Shown: positions 32,596 through 42,048 of the stretch, piece after piece
Numbering within the stretch: position 1 is the stretch's first letter
How the letters are laid out: each line of letters starts with the position of its first letter
Assembly (NCBI GenBank): GCA_039922435.1
Contig: JBDTES010000005.1
Coordinates: 1-49,716, forward strand
Reading direction: 5' to 3'
Length of the DNA stretch: 49,716 nucleotides
Origin: JBDTES01 sp039922435
GTDB taxonomy: Bacteria > Patescibacteriota > Saccharimonadia > Saccharimonadales > UBA4665
Program-made: the position numbers and the translations under genes
The notes under the pieces: model-generated
What the model was told of the DNA's origin: nothing
Databases searched by the model: none
Seen by the model: the letters and a program-made list of their open reading frames with translations, nothing else

Positions 32596-33627
32596 ATGGC
32601 AGATCAAAAACCCACCACACTAAATCTAGAACAGATTGTTCAAGACATTTTATCAAGTATCGAACGCGAAAGGGAACGTGAGATTATATCGCGTCGTTTC
32701 GGCCTGTTTGACCGCAAAGAGACACTCGAGCAAATCGGCGAACTACTAGGCATTACTAGGGAGCGTGTCCGACAGCTCGAAAAATCTGTTATAACCCGGC
32801 TTAAGGCTGGCGCTAAGCAATTACCACACATCAACGAAGTTGAAGCGACTATAATTGACCAGCTAAAGAAAGACGGCGAAACCGCCCGTATAACCAATCT
32901 GTCGGCTAAACTAACAGCCGAGAACAGCCGAACTGATCAGTCACGTCTAGGTTTTATTACCGAACTAGCCCCCAATCTAAGCACTATTTCCGAAGACGAC
33001 ACTTATTATCAAGCCGTCGGGGTAGAGAAGACTCACTCAACTGCCGCTATCCGCAAGGAAACCGAGAAGCTGATTGCCACTATCAAAGAAGCCGCTAAGC
33101 CAATCAAAACCTCCGAACTGGCTAAACTAGCTGCTATGCCAAGCGAAACTTACGCCCAGGCTCTAGCTAGCATTTCCAAGAAACTAGCGACACTTAACGG
33201 TCGCTGGGGACTAGTTAAATGGCCTACTGTTAATCCTAAGAATATTCGCGACAAGATCTTCGTTATCCTAAGCGAGAACGGCAAACACATGCACTTCAAC
33301 GAAATCGCTAAAGCTATCAAAGACAGCGACTTTAAGCGCAAAGATGTAACTACCCAGGCTATCCACAACGAGCTAATCAAAGATAAGCGTTTTGTCCTAA
33401 TCGGCCGCGGAATCTACGCCTTAAAGGATTGGGGGTATAAGAAGGGCACAGTCGCCGATATTATCTCCGAAGTTTTAAAGCAGGCTAAACAGCCCCTTCA
33501 CCGCGATGAAATCGTCAAACGAGTCCTAAAAAGCCGTTTCGTTAAAGAAACAACTATTCTTTTGAATTTACAGAGCAAGCCACAGTTCAAACGCGTCGCT
33601 AAAGCCACCTACGAACTCGCCGAATAA
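32596..33627 (+). CDS. Sigma-70 region 4 / HARE-HTH fusion protein
   Basis: 343 aa. Residues about 20-75 form a sigma region 4 type helix-turn-helix (RRFGLFDRKETLEQIGELLGI then TRERVRQLEKSVITRLK), which in sigma factors contacts the -35 box. There is no region 2, so it cannot be a stand-alone sigma factor. The middle is helical. From about 230 the protein has a HARE-HTH winged-helix domain (HMHFNEIAKAIKDSDF, then VLIGRGIYALKDWGY), the domain of the RNA polymerase delta subunit RpoE, with a degenerate second one behind it. An RNA-polymerase-associated regulator is the likely role. It has one of the strongest promoters in the window. Confidence 0.85.
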   Translation: MADQKPTTLNLEQIVQDILSSIEREREREIISRRFGLFDRKETLEQIGELLGITRERVRQLEKSVITRLKAGAKQLPHINEVEATIIDQLKKDGETARITNLSAKLTAENSRTDQSRLGFITELAPNLSTISEDDTYYQAVGVEKTHSTAAIRKETEKLIATIKEAAKPIKTSELAKLAAMPSETYAQALASISKKLATLNGRWGLVKWPTVNPKNIRDKIFVILSENGKHMHFNEIAKAIKDSDFKRKDVTTQAIHNELIKDKRFVLIGRGIYALKDWGYKKGTVADIISEVLKQAKQPLHRDEIVKRVLKSRFVKETTILLNLQSKPQFKRVAKATYELAE

Positions 33628-33639
33628 GAGGGTTCATAT

Positions 33640-34188
33640 ATGCCAGAGCATTATACACTATCACAACTAAGAGAACTTGTAGCTCTCAAGCAAAACCCAG
33701 ACATCAGCCTACAAGCCACAGAACGGCTACACCAGAAAATGACAGAAATTGTAACTAGCTTAAAACCAGTGGATCCAACACATTACCTAGGCCGCGAGCA
33801 TTTTGATGCATTCGCCGCAATACAGAAACCCTCAATCAGACGTTATATATCAGCAGCCCTTTTCAATCAACTGGTCGGAGCAGCCAATATTGAAACCGCT
33901 AACCCATGGAATGAAAGACGTATCTTCGGCATTCTTGATAAAGATGTATCAGAGAGAACCGTTACCGCTAATCGCGATGATGTCCTAGACGAATATACAG
34001 ATACACTACCGCCACAAACTGGCTATAATCAAGGAATTTCTAGGCTCGCAGTCAGGTATGCAGTACAGGTCGCTAGTTTTCGTGAGGTCGTGCGCTTCGG
34101 GGTAGAACAGCACGAAGAAATGAACCCAGACAAAGTATACACACGGGCCGAGGGCCTAGCGTCAGCGTTCTCAGACTATCTTCAATAA
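33640..34188 (+). CDS. Unknown 182-aa soluble protein
   Basis: Predicted helical, no membrane segment and no cysteines. Motifs like YLGREHFDAFAAIQKPSIRRY and ISRLAVRYAVQVASFREVVRFGVEQ did not match a family I know. ATG 33640 is 12 nt after the sigma4-HARE stop, with a GAGGG site, so it is co-transcribed and probably translated from that mRNA. Its partner gene suggests a link to transcription, by context only. Confidence 0.6.
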   Translation: MPEHYTLSQLRELVALKQNPDISLQATERLHQKMTEIVTSLKPVDPTHYLGREHFDAFAAIQKPSIRRYISAALFNQLVGAANIETANPWNERRIFGILDKDVSERTVTANRDDVLDEYTDTLPPQTGYNQGISRLAVRYAVQVASFREVVRFGVEQHEEMNPDKVYTRAEGLASAFSDYLQ

Positions 34189-34873
34189 ATAACCACCTTG
34201 GAAACGCCCTAGAATGATAACCGAGTCTTATATCATTACAATACAAAATACGAACAAAATAATTGGGATAAGACATTCGAAACCCAGCATAAAATCCTAA
34301 CATAAAATTCATAGAATCCATTTAGATAGGGTAATGCAAAAATTATAAGAAATAGTGTGCTTAAAATTAAATCCAGCTGGTCGGGCAGTGACGTAGTAAT
34401 CCAAAAGCGTAGATAGAATACATGTCGCACAATGTATATTTTGCGACTTGAATATCGAAACAATAGTTAACTACTTATACCCTTCTAATGGGGGACTTTT
34501 ATAGAGTCTGGCTATAGATGGCTAGGATTTATGTTTCGTGCCAACATCACACTGCATTAATTTGCTGTCTTAAAGCCATAATCCTTAATGAACTGGTATA
34601 CCCGTAAAAATGCATTGTGTGATTTAATACAATCGCTACGCTACTCAATCTGTCCACCAGATAGCCATTTGACTTATCCACAGTTATGCTGTGAAACATT
34701 TGCTTTTTGCTATAACCTATATGCTTATATCGTTTTCTTCCCTTTACCCTCTCTTTGTTATATATTTGACATATCCCCTGCTATATATTATTTTATATGT
34801 TTCTTAAATTTAAAGATAAATCTTAGTACACGAACAAACTACGAACTGCGGGGCAGCAGGAGAGGTAATTTAA
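34189..34873. other. A+T-rich gene-free region of 685 bp
   Basis: No convincing gene. It contains one DnaA-like nonamer (34674-34682) and a promoter-like TTGACA-17-TATTTT on the plus strand (34766-34794) that points into the 3' end of ftsQ, so an antisense transcript is possible. An open frame at 34588-34923 has an odd, Cys/Tyr/Phe-rich composition and overlaps ftsQ; I do not accept it. Confidence 0.5.
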
Positions 34874-35791
34874 CTATTTATAATAAACCCGGCCCGGCAC
34901 ACGCACATCTATGTAACTACTAGGCATTGAACTACCCATTGACTCTATCGATGCTAGTAGTCGCCCCACCTGCTCCGTGGCATCAGCTTGGAGGTTGAAT
35001 TTAACGATATACGATCTACCTGTAATTTGGACATCTAGTTCGTACGGTAAATCTTTAGGTAGAATTATACCCCCCAGTGGCTGCTTAGCTGCCTTAAACT
35101 GATAGGCTACCGCCTCAATGAATTCAATCGTGCTACTAGGCAGGACTCTCTTGCCGACCCTGATATCCGCCCCAGAATCGTCAGTTACCACCGGTATACC
35201 ATCCGGTACAGAAACCCCAAGTGGGGCCAGCGCAAAACCAGAGTGATTTACGGCAAACCTCTGACCTACATTACTGACCAAAATTAAACTGGGCTGGGCT
35301 GGTGAAAGATAAACAATCGGCTTATTACCGATAATTGGGTAAGTAATTGAGACTTGAGCCAACTCCGGGAACTGACTTTTAAGGCGCGCTTCAATACCTG
35401 AGGTATCAGCCGTAATCTTAAAATGGTTAGCAATACCTCCGCTTAGCAGCTTAGCTGTTGCGGTAGCGTAGTCGGATGGGCTATGGGTATAAATCTTTGA
35501 CAGTTTAGTTTGATCAACTATTTCAATACGTGGGTCTGAACTCAGATATATCACTTTAACAATGCAGGCTACAATTATTATCAGAAACACCCAGAAAGAA
35601 AACCTAAGCCTATTAGATTTTACTGGTTTAGATGGTAGCTTACCACTTTGCCGACGATCCAAGTTTGGGCGACTTTCATCAGGCCGTTTAGCATAGTAAG
35701 AGAAAGTAGAGCTGGGTGATTCCCTCTTAAAAGGAGCCCTCCGCCCAACCCCATCAAGCCGGGGCTTACGCGGTTTCGGTGGATGCATCAA
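34874..35791 (-). CDS. ftsQ: Cell division protein FtsQ (POTRA type)
   Basis: 305 aa. A basic, Pro-rich cytoplasmic N-terminus of about 80 residues precedes one membrane helix (about 84-102, FSFWVFLIIIVACIVKVIYL). A POTRA-like domain follows (IEIVDQTKLSKIY to about 175) with a typical VSITYPIIGNKPIVYLS ending, then the FtsQ beta domain (QRFAVNHSGFALAPLG). FtsQ/DivIB links early and late division proteins. The family is weakly conserved, so position counts: last in the mraZ-rsmH-ftsL-ftsI-ftsW-murG-ftsQ order. The start overlaps the murG end by 26 nt. No murC or ftsZ follows in the window. Confidence 0.85.
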   Translation of the reverse strand: MMHPPKPRKPRLDGVGRRAPFKRESPSSTFSYYAKRPDESRPNLDRRQSGKLPSKPVKSNRLRFSFWVFLIIIVACIVKVIYLSSDPRIEIVDQTKLSKIYTHSPSDYATATAKLLSGGIANHFKITADTSGIEARLKSQFPELAQVSITYPIIGNKPIVYLSPAQPSLILVSNVGQRFAVNHSGFALAPLGVSVPDGIPVVTDDSGADIRVGKRVLPSSTIEFIEAVAYQFKAAKQPLGGIILPKDLPYELDVQITGRSYIVKFNLQADATEQVGRLLASIESMGSSMPSSYIDVRVPGRVYYK

Positions 35792-36959
35792 AATCTTCTT
35801 TTTTTAGATTGATTAACAGTTTAGCTAAATCCACCGCAGCCTTTGGTCGAGCAAATTTGAGAATATTACGAGATAAAGCTTGCTTCTTTGGAGCGTTATT
35901 CATTAGTTCTACTATTGCCCTACTCAGAATCTCCGGATCTTTACCAAGTTCATTTTCGCTCACTACCACAATCGCTCCTGCAGCCCTGTAAGCAGCAGCA
36001 TTTTTAGTCTGATGGCCTCCCGTTAAAATTGGATTTGGAATTATTATCGATGCCCTGCCCTGCCCAGCTAGTTCTGCCAAATTAGTGGCACCACCCCGTG
36101 CTACCACCACATCGGCGGCACCACTATATCGATACAGATCATTAATATAATCGCGCACAATCACCCGCTTACGGTTTTTAGAAGACAACCGTTTAGAGTA
36201 TTCAGAGCTGACAGTTTCTTCGTGTTTTTGACCAACGGTATGAACAATACAAAGCGCGGGATCATCTACGAGCAAGCCTTCAGCTATCGCCAATACGGCT
36301 TTATTGATATGTTCAGCCCCTGACCCACCACCGGTTACTAATAAAATATGATCATACTTATCAAGACCTATTTCTCGTTTGTATTTAGATTGTTGGCTGG
36401 CAGTAACTGGCCGATAGTTATACGAAGTCGGAACACCAACATCTATCGTCTCGGCTTCAGGATATGGATATAAATCGGCCGACAACGCCACGGCGTGTCT
36501 AGAGGCCCATCGGGCGATTATACGATTAGCTAGACCTGGTATGGCATCAGAATCATGAGTTACATACGGAATATGCCGAAGAGCCGCGGCTAGTCCTATC
36601 GGTACGCCCACAAAGCCACCCTTACAAAACAGAATATCGGGCTTAACCCTGCCAAGCAGCCAAAAGCTTTGCCACAAGCCAATTAGTACATAAAAGCTAT
36701 CGCGAATATTCTTACCAAGGGTTAGTAAATCCAAAAGTTGCCTTAAGCCTTCACCGTGATACCGGCGAAACTTACCGGCTCGCACACTATAGGTGGCGTC
36801 AATCTCGCTACAATCTGTCATTAACTCACCAAATCTATCACCAGTTTGGCCGACATAAATAATTTCCGTATCGGGAGCTAGTTTTTTTACTTCATGAGCG
36901 ACTGCCAGAATCGGGGTGATATGCCCGCCTGACCCGCCGCCGGCCATCATTATCTTCAT
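35766..36959 (-). CDS. murG: UDP-GlcNAc:lipid I N-acetylglucosaminyltransferase MurG
   Basis: 397 aa, GT-B glycosyltransferase that turns lipid I into lipid II at the inner membrane face. The N-terminal Gly loop is MAGGGSGGHITP (5-16), the acceptor-side region is DILFCKGGFVGVP, and the donor site shows LLVTGGGSGAEHINK and VVARGGATNLAELAG, then the HQTKNA block. The start is certain from the family's MKI(L/M)(I/M)AGGG opening and an AAAGGA 7 nt upstream. The gene starts 68 nt inside ftsW, in a different frame. Confidence 0.96.
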   Translation of the reverse strand: MKIMMAGGGSGGHITPILAVAHEVKKLAPDTEIIYVGQTGDRFGELMTDCSEIDATYSVRAGKFRRYHGEGLRQLLDLLTLGKNIRDSFYVLIGLWQSFWLLGRVKPDILFCKGGFVGVPIGLAAALRHIPYVTHDSDAIPGLANRIIARWASRHAVALSADLYPYPEAETIDVGVPTSYNYRPVTASQQSKYKREIGLDKYDHILLVTGGGSGAEHINKAVLAIAEGLLVDDPALCIVHTVGQKHEETVSSEYSKRLSSKNRKRVIVRDYINDLYRYSGAADVVVARGGATNLAELAGQGRASIIIPNPILTGGHQTKNAAAYRAAGAIVVVSENELGKDPEILSRAIVELMNNAPKKQALSRNILKFARPKAAVDLAKLLINLKKEDFDASTETA

Positions 36960-38160
36960 AGTTTATCCTTTGATCCACTCGTTTAACCGATCGTATACTA
37001 AAGCTAGTGTAGCGTGATATCTGAAAAGCCAGCCCTAGTGCTGCACCTACAAATAATACACTAGTTCCGCCATAGCTGATAAGTGGTAATGTTATACCTT
37101 TTAAGGGGATCAAGCCCAGCATGGCTCCGATATTGATAAAAGTCTGGGTACTTAACCAAGCTAGGATCCCGGCTATAGCTAGGCGACTAAAATCATTTGG
37201 TGCTCTTTCCATAATCCGTCGCAATCGGGCAAACAGAGCCGTAAACAGCCCAATAAGCATTGCCACACCAATAAAACCAAACTTTTCGGCATAAATGGCA
37301 AAAATCGAATCATTTTGGGCCTCTGGTAGATAGCCATAAGCCTGCACGCTGCGTCCTAAGCCTAATCCGATCATACCACCTGAGCCGACAGCAATTAGTG
37401 CCTGACAGGCCTGATAGCCAGTTGTAGCACAGTTAGGGTGAGTAAATGAAGCCACCCGTTCGCGTCGATAAGGCGAAATCGAAATAACCAAAACAGCTAA
37501 CATAGCTATAGCTACCCCCACTAGTACAATCCGTTTTAGCGGCATCCCGGAGACAAAAGCGATAGCCACCATCATCGCCAGGATCACGGCTACCGAGCCT
37601 AAGTCACTCTGACCATGCAAGCCAGTCGGCGCAGCCACCACAAACATTAACGCCACCAGTAATATTCCTAATGGCTTTAGAGTCTTCTTGGCGTCAGTAA
37701 GCTCACCCTGTTTAATCCGGTGTGCAAAAAAGGCTGCCAACCAAACTACTAAAGCAAACTTAAGTATCTCGACCGACTGGAGCGACAAACCTCCCAGACG
37801 AATCCAACGGTGAGCTGGATACAGTGCATTTAGTGGTGTCACAAGAGCGACTAAAGTACCAATTCCGGCAATTATTAGTAGTGGATTACGCCAACGTCGC
37901 CAAAACTTTAACGGCACATTAGCAGTAATAATAAAAGCCACAATACTCAGAGCTACGGCAATCATTTGGCGCGATACATAGTGATTACCGTTATCACCAT
38001 AAACAGCTCCCAGAGCTGGGCTAATTGCATAAACTACTATTAGCCCGACCGCGGCCAGTAAGGTAATAATCACCAGTAGCAAATAATCGGGCCGATGCTT
38101 ACGTATATGGTCCTGATCTTCGCGGAAGCTAGCTCGTCGTCCGTGGTTTTGTAGCATCAT
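36892..38160 (-). CDS. ftsW: FtsW/RodA-type lipid II polymerase
   Basis: 422 aa from ATG 38160 (a TTG 42 nt upstream would extend it). Ten hydrophobic helices. SEDS hallmarks are APTGLHGQSDLGSVAVIL, IGLGLGRSVQAYGYLPEAQNDSIFAIYAEKFGF and the GLIPLKGITLPLISYGGTSVLF end block. SEDS proteins polymerise glycan strands with a class B PBP, here FtsI upstream. The C-terminus runs 68 nt past the murG start with a basic, arginine-rich tail (NDGRRRVRRAYHPDSGSRS). It is the middle gene of the division cluster. Confidence 0.95.
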   Translation of the reverse strand: MMLQNHGRRASFREDQDHIRKHRPDYLLLVIITLLAAVGLIVVYAISPALGAVYGDNGNHYVSRQMIAVALSIVAFIITANVPLKFWRRWRNPLLIIAGIGTLVALVTPLNALYPAHRWIRLGGLSLQSVEILKFALVVWLAAFFAHRIKQGELTDAKKTLKPLGILLVALMFVVAAPTGLHGQSDLGSVAVILAMMVAIAFVSGMPLKRIVLVGVAIAMLAVLVISISPYRRERVASFTHPNCATTGYQACQALIAVGSGGMIGLGLGRSVQAYGYLPEAQNDSIFAIYAEKFGFIGVAMLIGLFTALFARLRRIMERAPNDFSRLAIAGILAWLSTQTFINIGAMLGLIPLKGITLPLISYGGTSVLFVGAALGLAFQISRYTSFSIRSVKRVDQRINYEDNDGRRRVRRAYHPDSGSRS

Positions 38161-38294
38161 TCTAGACAATTTCCTCAGCTCGCGTAGCAAAATTAAAGGC
38201 AAAAACTACCAGTTTATAAACGGCTCCATATTGTACATTTTTGATTATAAATTCAATCATTTTGGTTTTGTCTTACTAGAGTTATAATACCCTA

Positions 38295-40082
38295 TTATCG
38301 CCTCGGTGTCACCCCAAAGTCATCTATCAGCATGTGGGCTAAATCGGCAAAAACCGGCTGAGCGGCTTGAGCGCCAACGTAGCCATACGGAATCTGCGGT
38401 TGGTTTACATAAACCACAATTGTATACTCTGGTTTATCTCCACCCACAAAGCCAACGAAGGTACCATAAAATTCATTATCATAGTAGCCACCAGTTGGCT
38501 TAGCAATCTGAGCTGAGCCAGTTTTACCGCCAACGCTATAATCAGGGCTAAATCTCATATAGCCGAACCCCTCCGCCAAATGCTCAGTTACGAAATAGTT
38601 CATGAATCCGACCATGTCATTACTTACCTGTGGCGAGACAGTATCAGTCTTCATAACTTTTGGCTTCGTGGTAGTAACCTTACCATCTGACGTAGCGGTT
38701 TTATCAATCAAATAAGGCTTATAGTAAGTCCCGCCATTTATAGCACTCGAGACAGCTGCCGCCATCTGCAGCGGTGTCGCTGTCATAGCCTGACCAAATG
38801 ACGTGTTCGCGTACGTCAGATTTATACCGGCCCCATTGTCTTTAGGACTGGGTATATAGCCGGCCGACTCATAGCCCTGAGCAATCCCTGTCGCTTGACC
38901 GAGTAAGAAGTGATTAACCATGTAATCATGCCAAACATCCCGGGCTTTTTGATTAATCTGGCCTCCCCCCATTTGCATAAGTAGCCAAGTCGCCCCGGTA
39001 TTCAAAGACAGGTTTAGGAGACTAGCCAAGTTTTGCTGGCCAGTACTGTGATCAATCGCGACGTCAGTAATTTTAAAACCATCAACCGTAAAACTACCTG
39101 GATCATAAAAACTTGTATCTTTCTGCACCACTCCCTGGTCGAGAGCCGCCGCCGTAGTTAATACCTTCATGATTGAGCCGACCTCAACTGCATCTGTAAC
39201 CGTGCCATTCTTGAATAGATTCGGATCGTCGACGTCCTGATAATTGGCCGGATCATACGATGGATAGTTCGCCATGGCTTTAACGGCACCGCTATTGGTA
39301 TCTAAGATTACGGCGCTAACACCTTTGGCGTGCAACTTATCGTGAGCCGCTTTAATAATCTTTTCGGTCTGGGCCTGCATGCCAACGTTTAAGGTCAGAG
39401 TAATATCGTTACCCGACACTGGCGCAGTACTCAGATTATCCGAAGAAGCCGCCAGCGGCACGCCACGGACGTCAGTCACAGCCTTTAAGAGGCCGTTGTG
39501 GCCGGCTAGCTTGCTATCTAGGGCCTGTTCAACGCCATATTCACCCGAACCCTCATCATTCACAAACCCTAGCAGCTGAGCCGCCATCGAACCCTGAGGA
39601 TAGGTTCGATAGTCGTGTTCCTGCGTACCAATACCTGGGAATTCGAACTTTAGAATCTTATCACTCTGATCTGGTGTCAACTTTTTAGCCAAAATTACAT
39701 ACCTAGTGTGTTGGCTAGAAACCAGTTTCTGTAAATCACCCGAGTTGGTTGAATCTCCTAATATGCCAGCTAATTTATCTGCCACCTTGGCCGGGTGCTT
39801 TACTAGTGTCGGGTCGGCGTACAATGTAAACAGTTTTTGATTCAGCACCAGCGGAACTAAACCGCCGCCCTCATGAGCACTGATAGTACCCCGGCTGGCT
39901 TGAACCTCGTACTCCTTTAACTGATCACTCAAGGCCGCATTTTTATAATAATTGTAACGAATCACCTGTAAATAGAACGATCGAATCAAAAATAGGCTAA
40001 AAATTAGCACAATTAAACCAAACCAGGCCTTGCCACGCGAGATAACCGCCCGGAGCGGCGCTATGTCTGGAGATCTATTCAT
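38295..40082 (-). CDS. ftsI: Class B penicillin-binding protein (FtsI/PBP3-like transpeptidase)
   Basis: 595 aa. One N-terminal membrane helix (about 19-40), a dimerisation/pedestal region, then the transpeptidase domain with S303-IMK, S359-LN and K520-TG-S motifs. It cross-links septal peptidoglycan together with FtsW. No PASTA domains are present. A TATAAT lies 8 nt before the ATG on the minus strand (40091-40096). It is preceded by the ftsL-like gene with about 30 nt between. Confidence 0.95.
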   Translation of the reverse strand: MNRSPDIAPLRAVISRGKAWFGLIVLIFSLFLIRSFYLQVIRYNYYKNAALSDQLKEYEVQASRGTISAHEGGGLVPLVLNQKLFTLYADPTLVKHPAKVADKLAGILGDSTNSGDLQKLVSSQHTRYVILAKKLTPDQSDKILKFEFPGIGTQEHDYRTYPQGSMAAQLLGFVNDEGSGEYGVEQALDSKLAGHNGLLKAVTDVRGVPLAASSDNLSTAPVSGNDITLTLNVGMQAQTEKIIKAAHDKLHAKGVSAVILDTNSGAVKAMANYPSYDPANYQDVDDPNLFKNGTVTDAVEVGSIMKVLTTAAALDQGVVQKDTSFYDPGSFTVDGFKITDVAIDHSTGQQNLASLLNLSLNTGATWLLMQMGGGQINQKARDVWHDYMVNHFLLGQATGIAQGYESAGYIPSPKDNGAGINLTYANTSFGQAMTATPLQMAAAVSSAINGGTYYKPYLIDKTATSDGKVTTTKPKVMKTDTVSPQVSNDMVGFMNYFVTEHLAEGFGYMRFSPDYSVGGKTGSAQIAKPTGGYYDNEFYGTFVGFVGGDKPEYTIVVYVNQPQIPYGYVGAQAAQPVFADLAHMLIDDFGVTPRR

Positions 40083-40111
40083 CAGCCCCTATTATACAGC
40101 CCTCTGGAACG

Positions 40112-40462
40112 CTATTGCTTAACACTACCAGCTGGAGCCACCGCTGTCATGGCACTAGCCACTTGGCTCGACTGGACCCGATCTAGCGACTGTAATCGCG
40201 CCGAAGCCACTTCTAGGTCGTCATGCTCACTCTTAAGCTGAGTCTGCTGCTGTTTAAGATCGTTAATTTGATAGCCATAGGCATTAGTTTTAGTCACTTG
40301 TGTTAGATACAGAAGCCCTAGCAAGCAAGCTAGTACTATAAGTACGATCGTGTTGCTAACCGGCCCAAGTCGTCGGTCGGTTGGTCGAAACGAAACCGAG
40401 TTCTGGCCTCGACGGCTGGCCATCTGTTTTCGGCCAAGTGATAATGTATTGGAATATGTCAT
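40112..40462 (-). CDS. ftsL: FtsL-like division protein
   Basis: 116 aa: a basic cytoplasmic stretch, one membrane helix (about 38-54, TIVLIVLACLLGLLYLT) and an outside coiled coil (INDLKQQQTQLKSEHDDLEVASARLQ, in two parts), the design of FtsL/DivIC. Primary sequence is poorly conserved, so the call rests on layout and on its place between rsmH and ftsI. An inner ATG (14th codon) is an alternative start. Confidence 0.85.
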   Translation of the reverse strand: MTYSNTLSLGRKQMASRRGQNSVSFRPTDRRLGPVSNTIVLIVLACLLGLLYLTQVTKTNAYGYQINDLKQQQTQLKSEHDDLEVASARLQSLDRVQSSQVASAMTAVAPAGSVKQ

Positions 40463-40535
40463 ATATATTTATTTTTATTTTGATGCCGGTAATTTTGTAA
40501 TTGCCGCACTATTTCTGCCATTTAAAGCCTGGTTA

Positions 40536-40562
40536 CAGAGGAGCAATTTGTTTGCTCCTCTG
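40536..40562 (-). other. Perfect 11-bp hairpin between rsmH and ftsL
   Basis: CAGAGGAGCAA and TTGCTCCTCTG (40536-40546 and 40552-40562) with a 5-nt loop. No T-run follows on either strand, so it is not a standard terminator. It could be an mRNA processing or stability element within the division operon. Confidence 0.5.
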
Positions 40563-40618
40563 CGCACCGCTTCCTTTGGGGTTACACTACTCTGACGTGT
40601 ACCTTGTAGGCGCGGGAG

Positions 40619-41545
40619 CTACTTCTGACGCGTATTGGCATCTGTTAGTTCCCTTTCTATTTTTATTTTCGCTGCGGCCCGGAGTTTTGCACTCCGAGCA
40701 CGCGGATTAAAAGCTAATTCTTGAGTATCGGCAGACAATGGACGCTTAGTAATGATTCTCAGCCTTGCATCGTAAGTATTGCCACCTACTTCTGCCAGAG
40801 CCTGCTTAACGAGTCTATCTTCTAGACTGTGGAAACTAATTACTACGATCCTGCCACCTGGCGCCAACAAATCGAACCAAACCGGTAAGCTTTCCCGAAT
40901 TAGCCTCAGCTCATCATTAACGACGATACGCAAAGCCTGGAAAGTTTTAGTAGCTGGGTGCGTTTTGCCGCGTTTACCAACGGCCGACTCAATAATATCT
41001 GCGAGTTGTTTTGTGGTCCCTAAAGGCCTAGCTGAGATAATTGCTTTAGCAATTCTACCAGCTTGACGATCTTCGCCGTAATTACGAATCAGATTTCTTA
41101 AATCTTCTTCACTATACGTATTTACAATCTCCTGAGCGCTCAATGTTTGGCGCAAGTCCATCCTCATATCGAGTGGACCATCCAGAGAAATCGCAAACCC
41201 ACGACTCGCATTGTCAATGTGCGGTGACGATATGCCTAAATCTGCCAATATTAAATCAAACTGGACTTCGGCCTCTAAGAGTTCTGTACTGGCGCTTAGG
41301 AAATCCTTATGGATTAGTATAGCTCCTGTGTCTGCTAGCGGTTTTAACGCTTCGATGGCGTTTTCATCGCGGTCGACAAGTACACTGCCCTTAGGGTTTT
41401 TAGTTAATGCTAGTACCGCTTCAGCATGTCCGCCGTATCCTGCTGTCAGATCGAGATATGACTCGCCTGGCTGCGGATCTAGGCACTTTATAACTTGCTC
41501 TAGAAGTACTGGTATATGTTTGTTTTTATTTTGGTTTTGGTGCAT
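40619..41545 (-). CDS. rsmH: 16S rRNA (cytosine1402-N4)-methyltransferase RsmH (MraW)
   Basis: 308 aa. The family opening HIPVLLEQVIKCL is followed by SAM motif LDLTAGYGGHAEAVL, DLGISSPHIDNASRGF, then PLDMRMD and a closing RIVVISFHSLEDRLVKQ. The N-terminus is unusual for a run of Asn/Gln/Lys (HQNQNKNKH) encoded by an A-rich stretch. The gene has its own promoter and a 5' UTR hairpin, and is separated from mraZ by an unusual 500-bp gap. Confidence 0.96.
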   Translation of the reverse strand: MHQNQNKNKHIPVLLEQVIKCLDPQPGESYLDLTAGYGGHAEAVLALTKNPKGSVLVDRDENAIEALKPLADTGAILIHKDFLSASTELLEAEVQFDLILADLGISSPHIDNASRGFAISLDGPLDMRMDLRQTLSAQEIVNTYSEEDLRNLIRNYGEDRQAGRIAKAIISARPLGTTKQLADIIESAVGKRGKTHPATKTFQALRIVVNDELRLIRESLPVWFDLLAPGGRIVVISFHSLEDRLVKQALAEVGGNTYDARLRIITKRPLSADTQELAFNPRARSAKLRAAAKIKIERELTDANTRQK

Positions 41546-41573
41546 ATTTTTGTTTTTACAATGATTTCGTTCG

Positions 41574-41632
41574 ACCGATATTTTGTCGGTCTAGCGATAG
41601 ATTGTTTACAAGGTCACCTATTCAGCAGTCAA
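41574..41632 (-). promoter_or_regulatory. Probable rsmH promoter and 5' UTR hairpin
   Basis: On the minus strand TTGACT (41627-41632), 18-nt spacer and TAAACA (41603-41608). Directly upstream is a 40-nt A-rich tract resembling an UP element (41633-41672). Downstream a GACCGA/TCGGTC hairpin lies in the leader (41574-41592). Confidence 0.55.
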
Positions 41633-41696
41633 CATTTTTGTTTTTTTGTAGTTTTTGTTTTTGTTTGTTTATTACCTGTAAACAGATAATAAAAGC

Positions 41697-41779
41697 TGGC
41701 CAAACGTCGTATGTATAGAAGTAATTTGTTGTTAAACGAGATTTGAAAAATCTTTATAACTTCTGACTTCGTTTGGCCA
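41697..41779 (-). other. Nested long hairpin in the mraZ-rsmH gap
   Basis: The outer 10-bp perfect stem TGGCCAAACG/CGTTTGGCCA encloses AGAAGT/ACTTCT and AGATT/AATCT. On the minus strand it is followed by GCTTTTATT, a weak terminator-like end, so it may attenuate mraZ transcripts or end a small RNA. The rest of the gap (41780-42048) has no accepted frame and no recognised RNA family. Confidence 0.5.
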
Positions 41780-42048
41780 TTTGAGAGACTTATGTGTGAG
41801 GTGGAGTTTTGGGAGGTGTTAGAAAATGTGCAAGGGTTTTTAAAGTGGTGCCCTATCATAGTCCACTTGTTGACTGCCGAATAGCTAACCTCGAGAACTT
41901 ACGAGACAACCATTTTGGTTTTCTCATCGCGCCGGGTATTGGCAAAGCCAAAGCCTCGGGCTGCTCTTTCCTGCCGATGACAGGTGAGTTTTTACTATTC
42001 TTACTTAAGACGAGTTGTTAAGGGGCTTTTTGATCGACAATGTACGTT

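Noticed and set aside
34588..34923. 111-codon frame in the A+T-rich gap
   Set aside because: Cys/Tyr/Phe-rich random-looking composition, no start signal, and it overlaps the end of ftsQ.
41809..42021. 70-codon plus-strand frame in the mraZ-rsmH gap
   Set aside because: No promoter or ribosome site and no recognisable motif; the region is better explained as structured RNA or leader.
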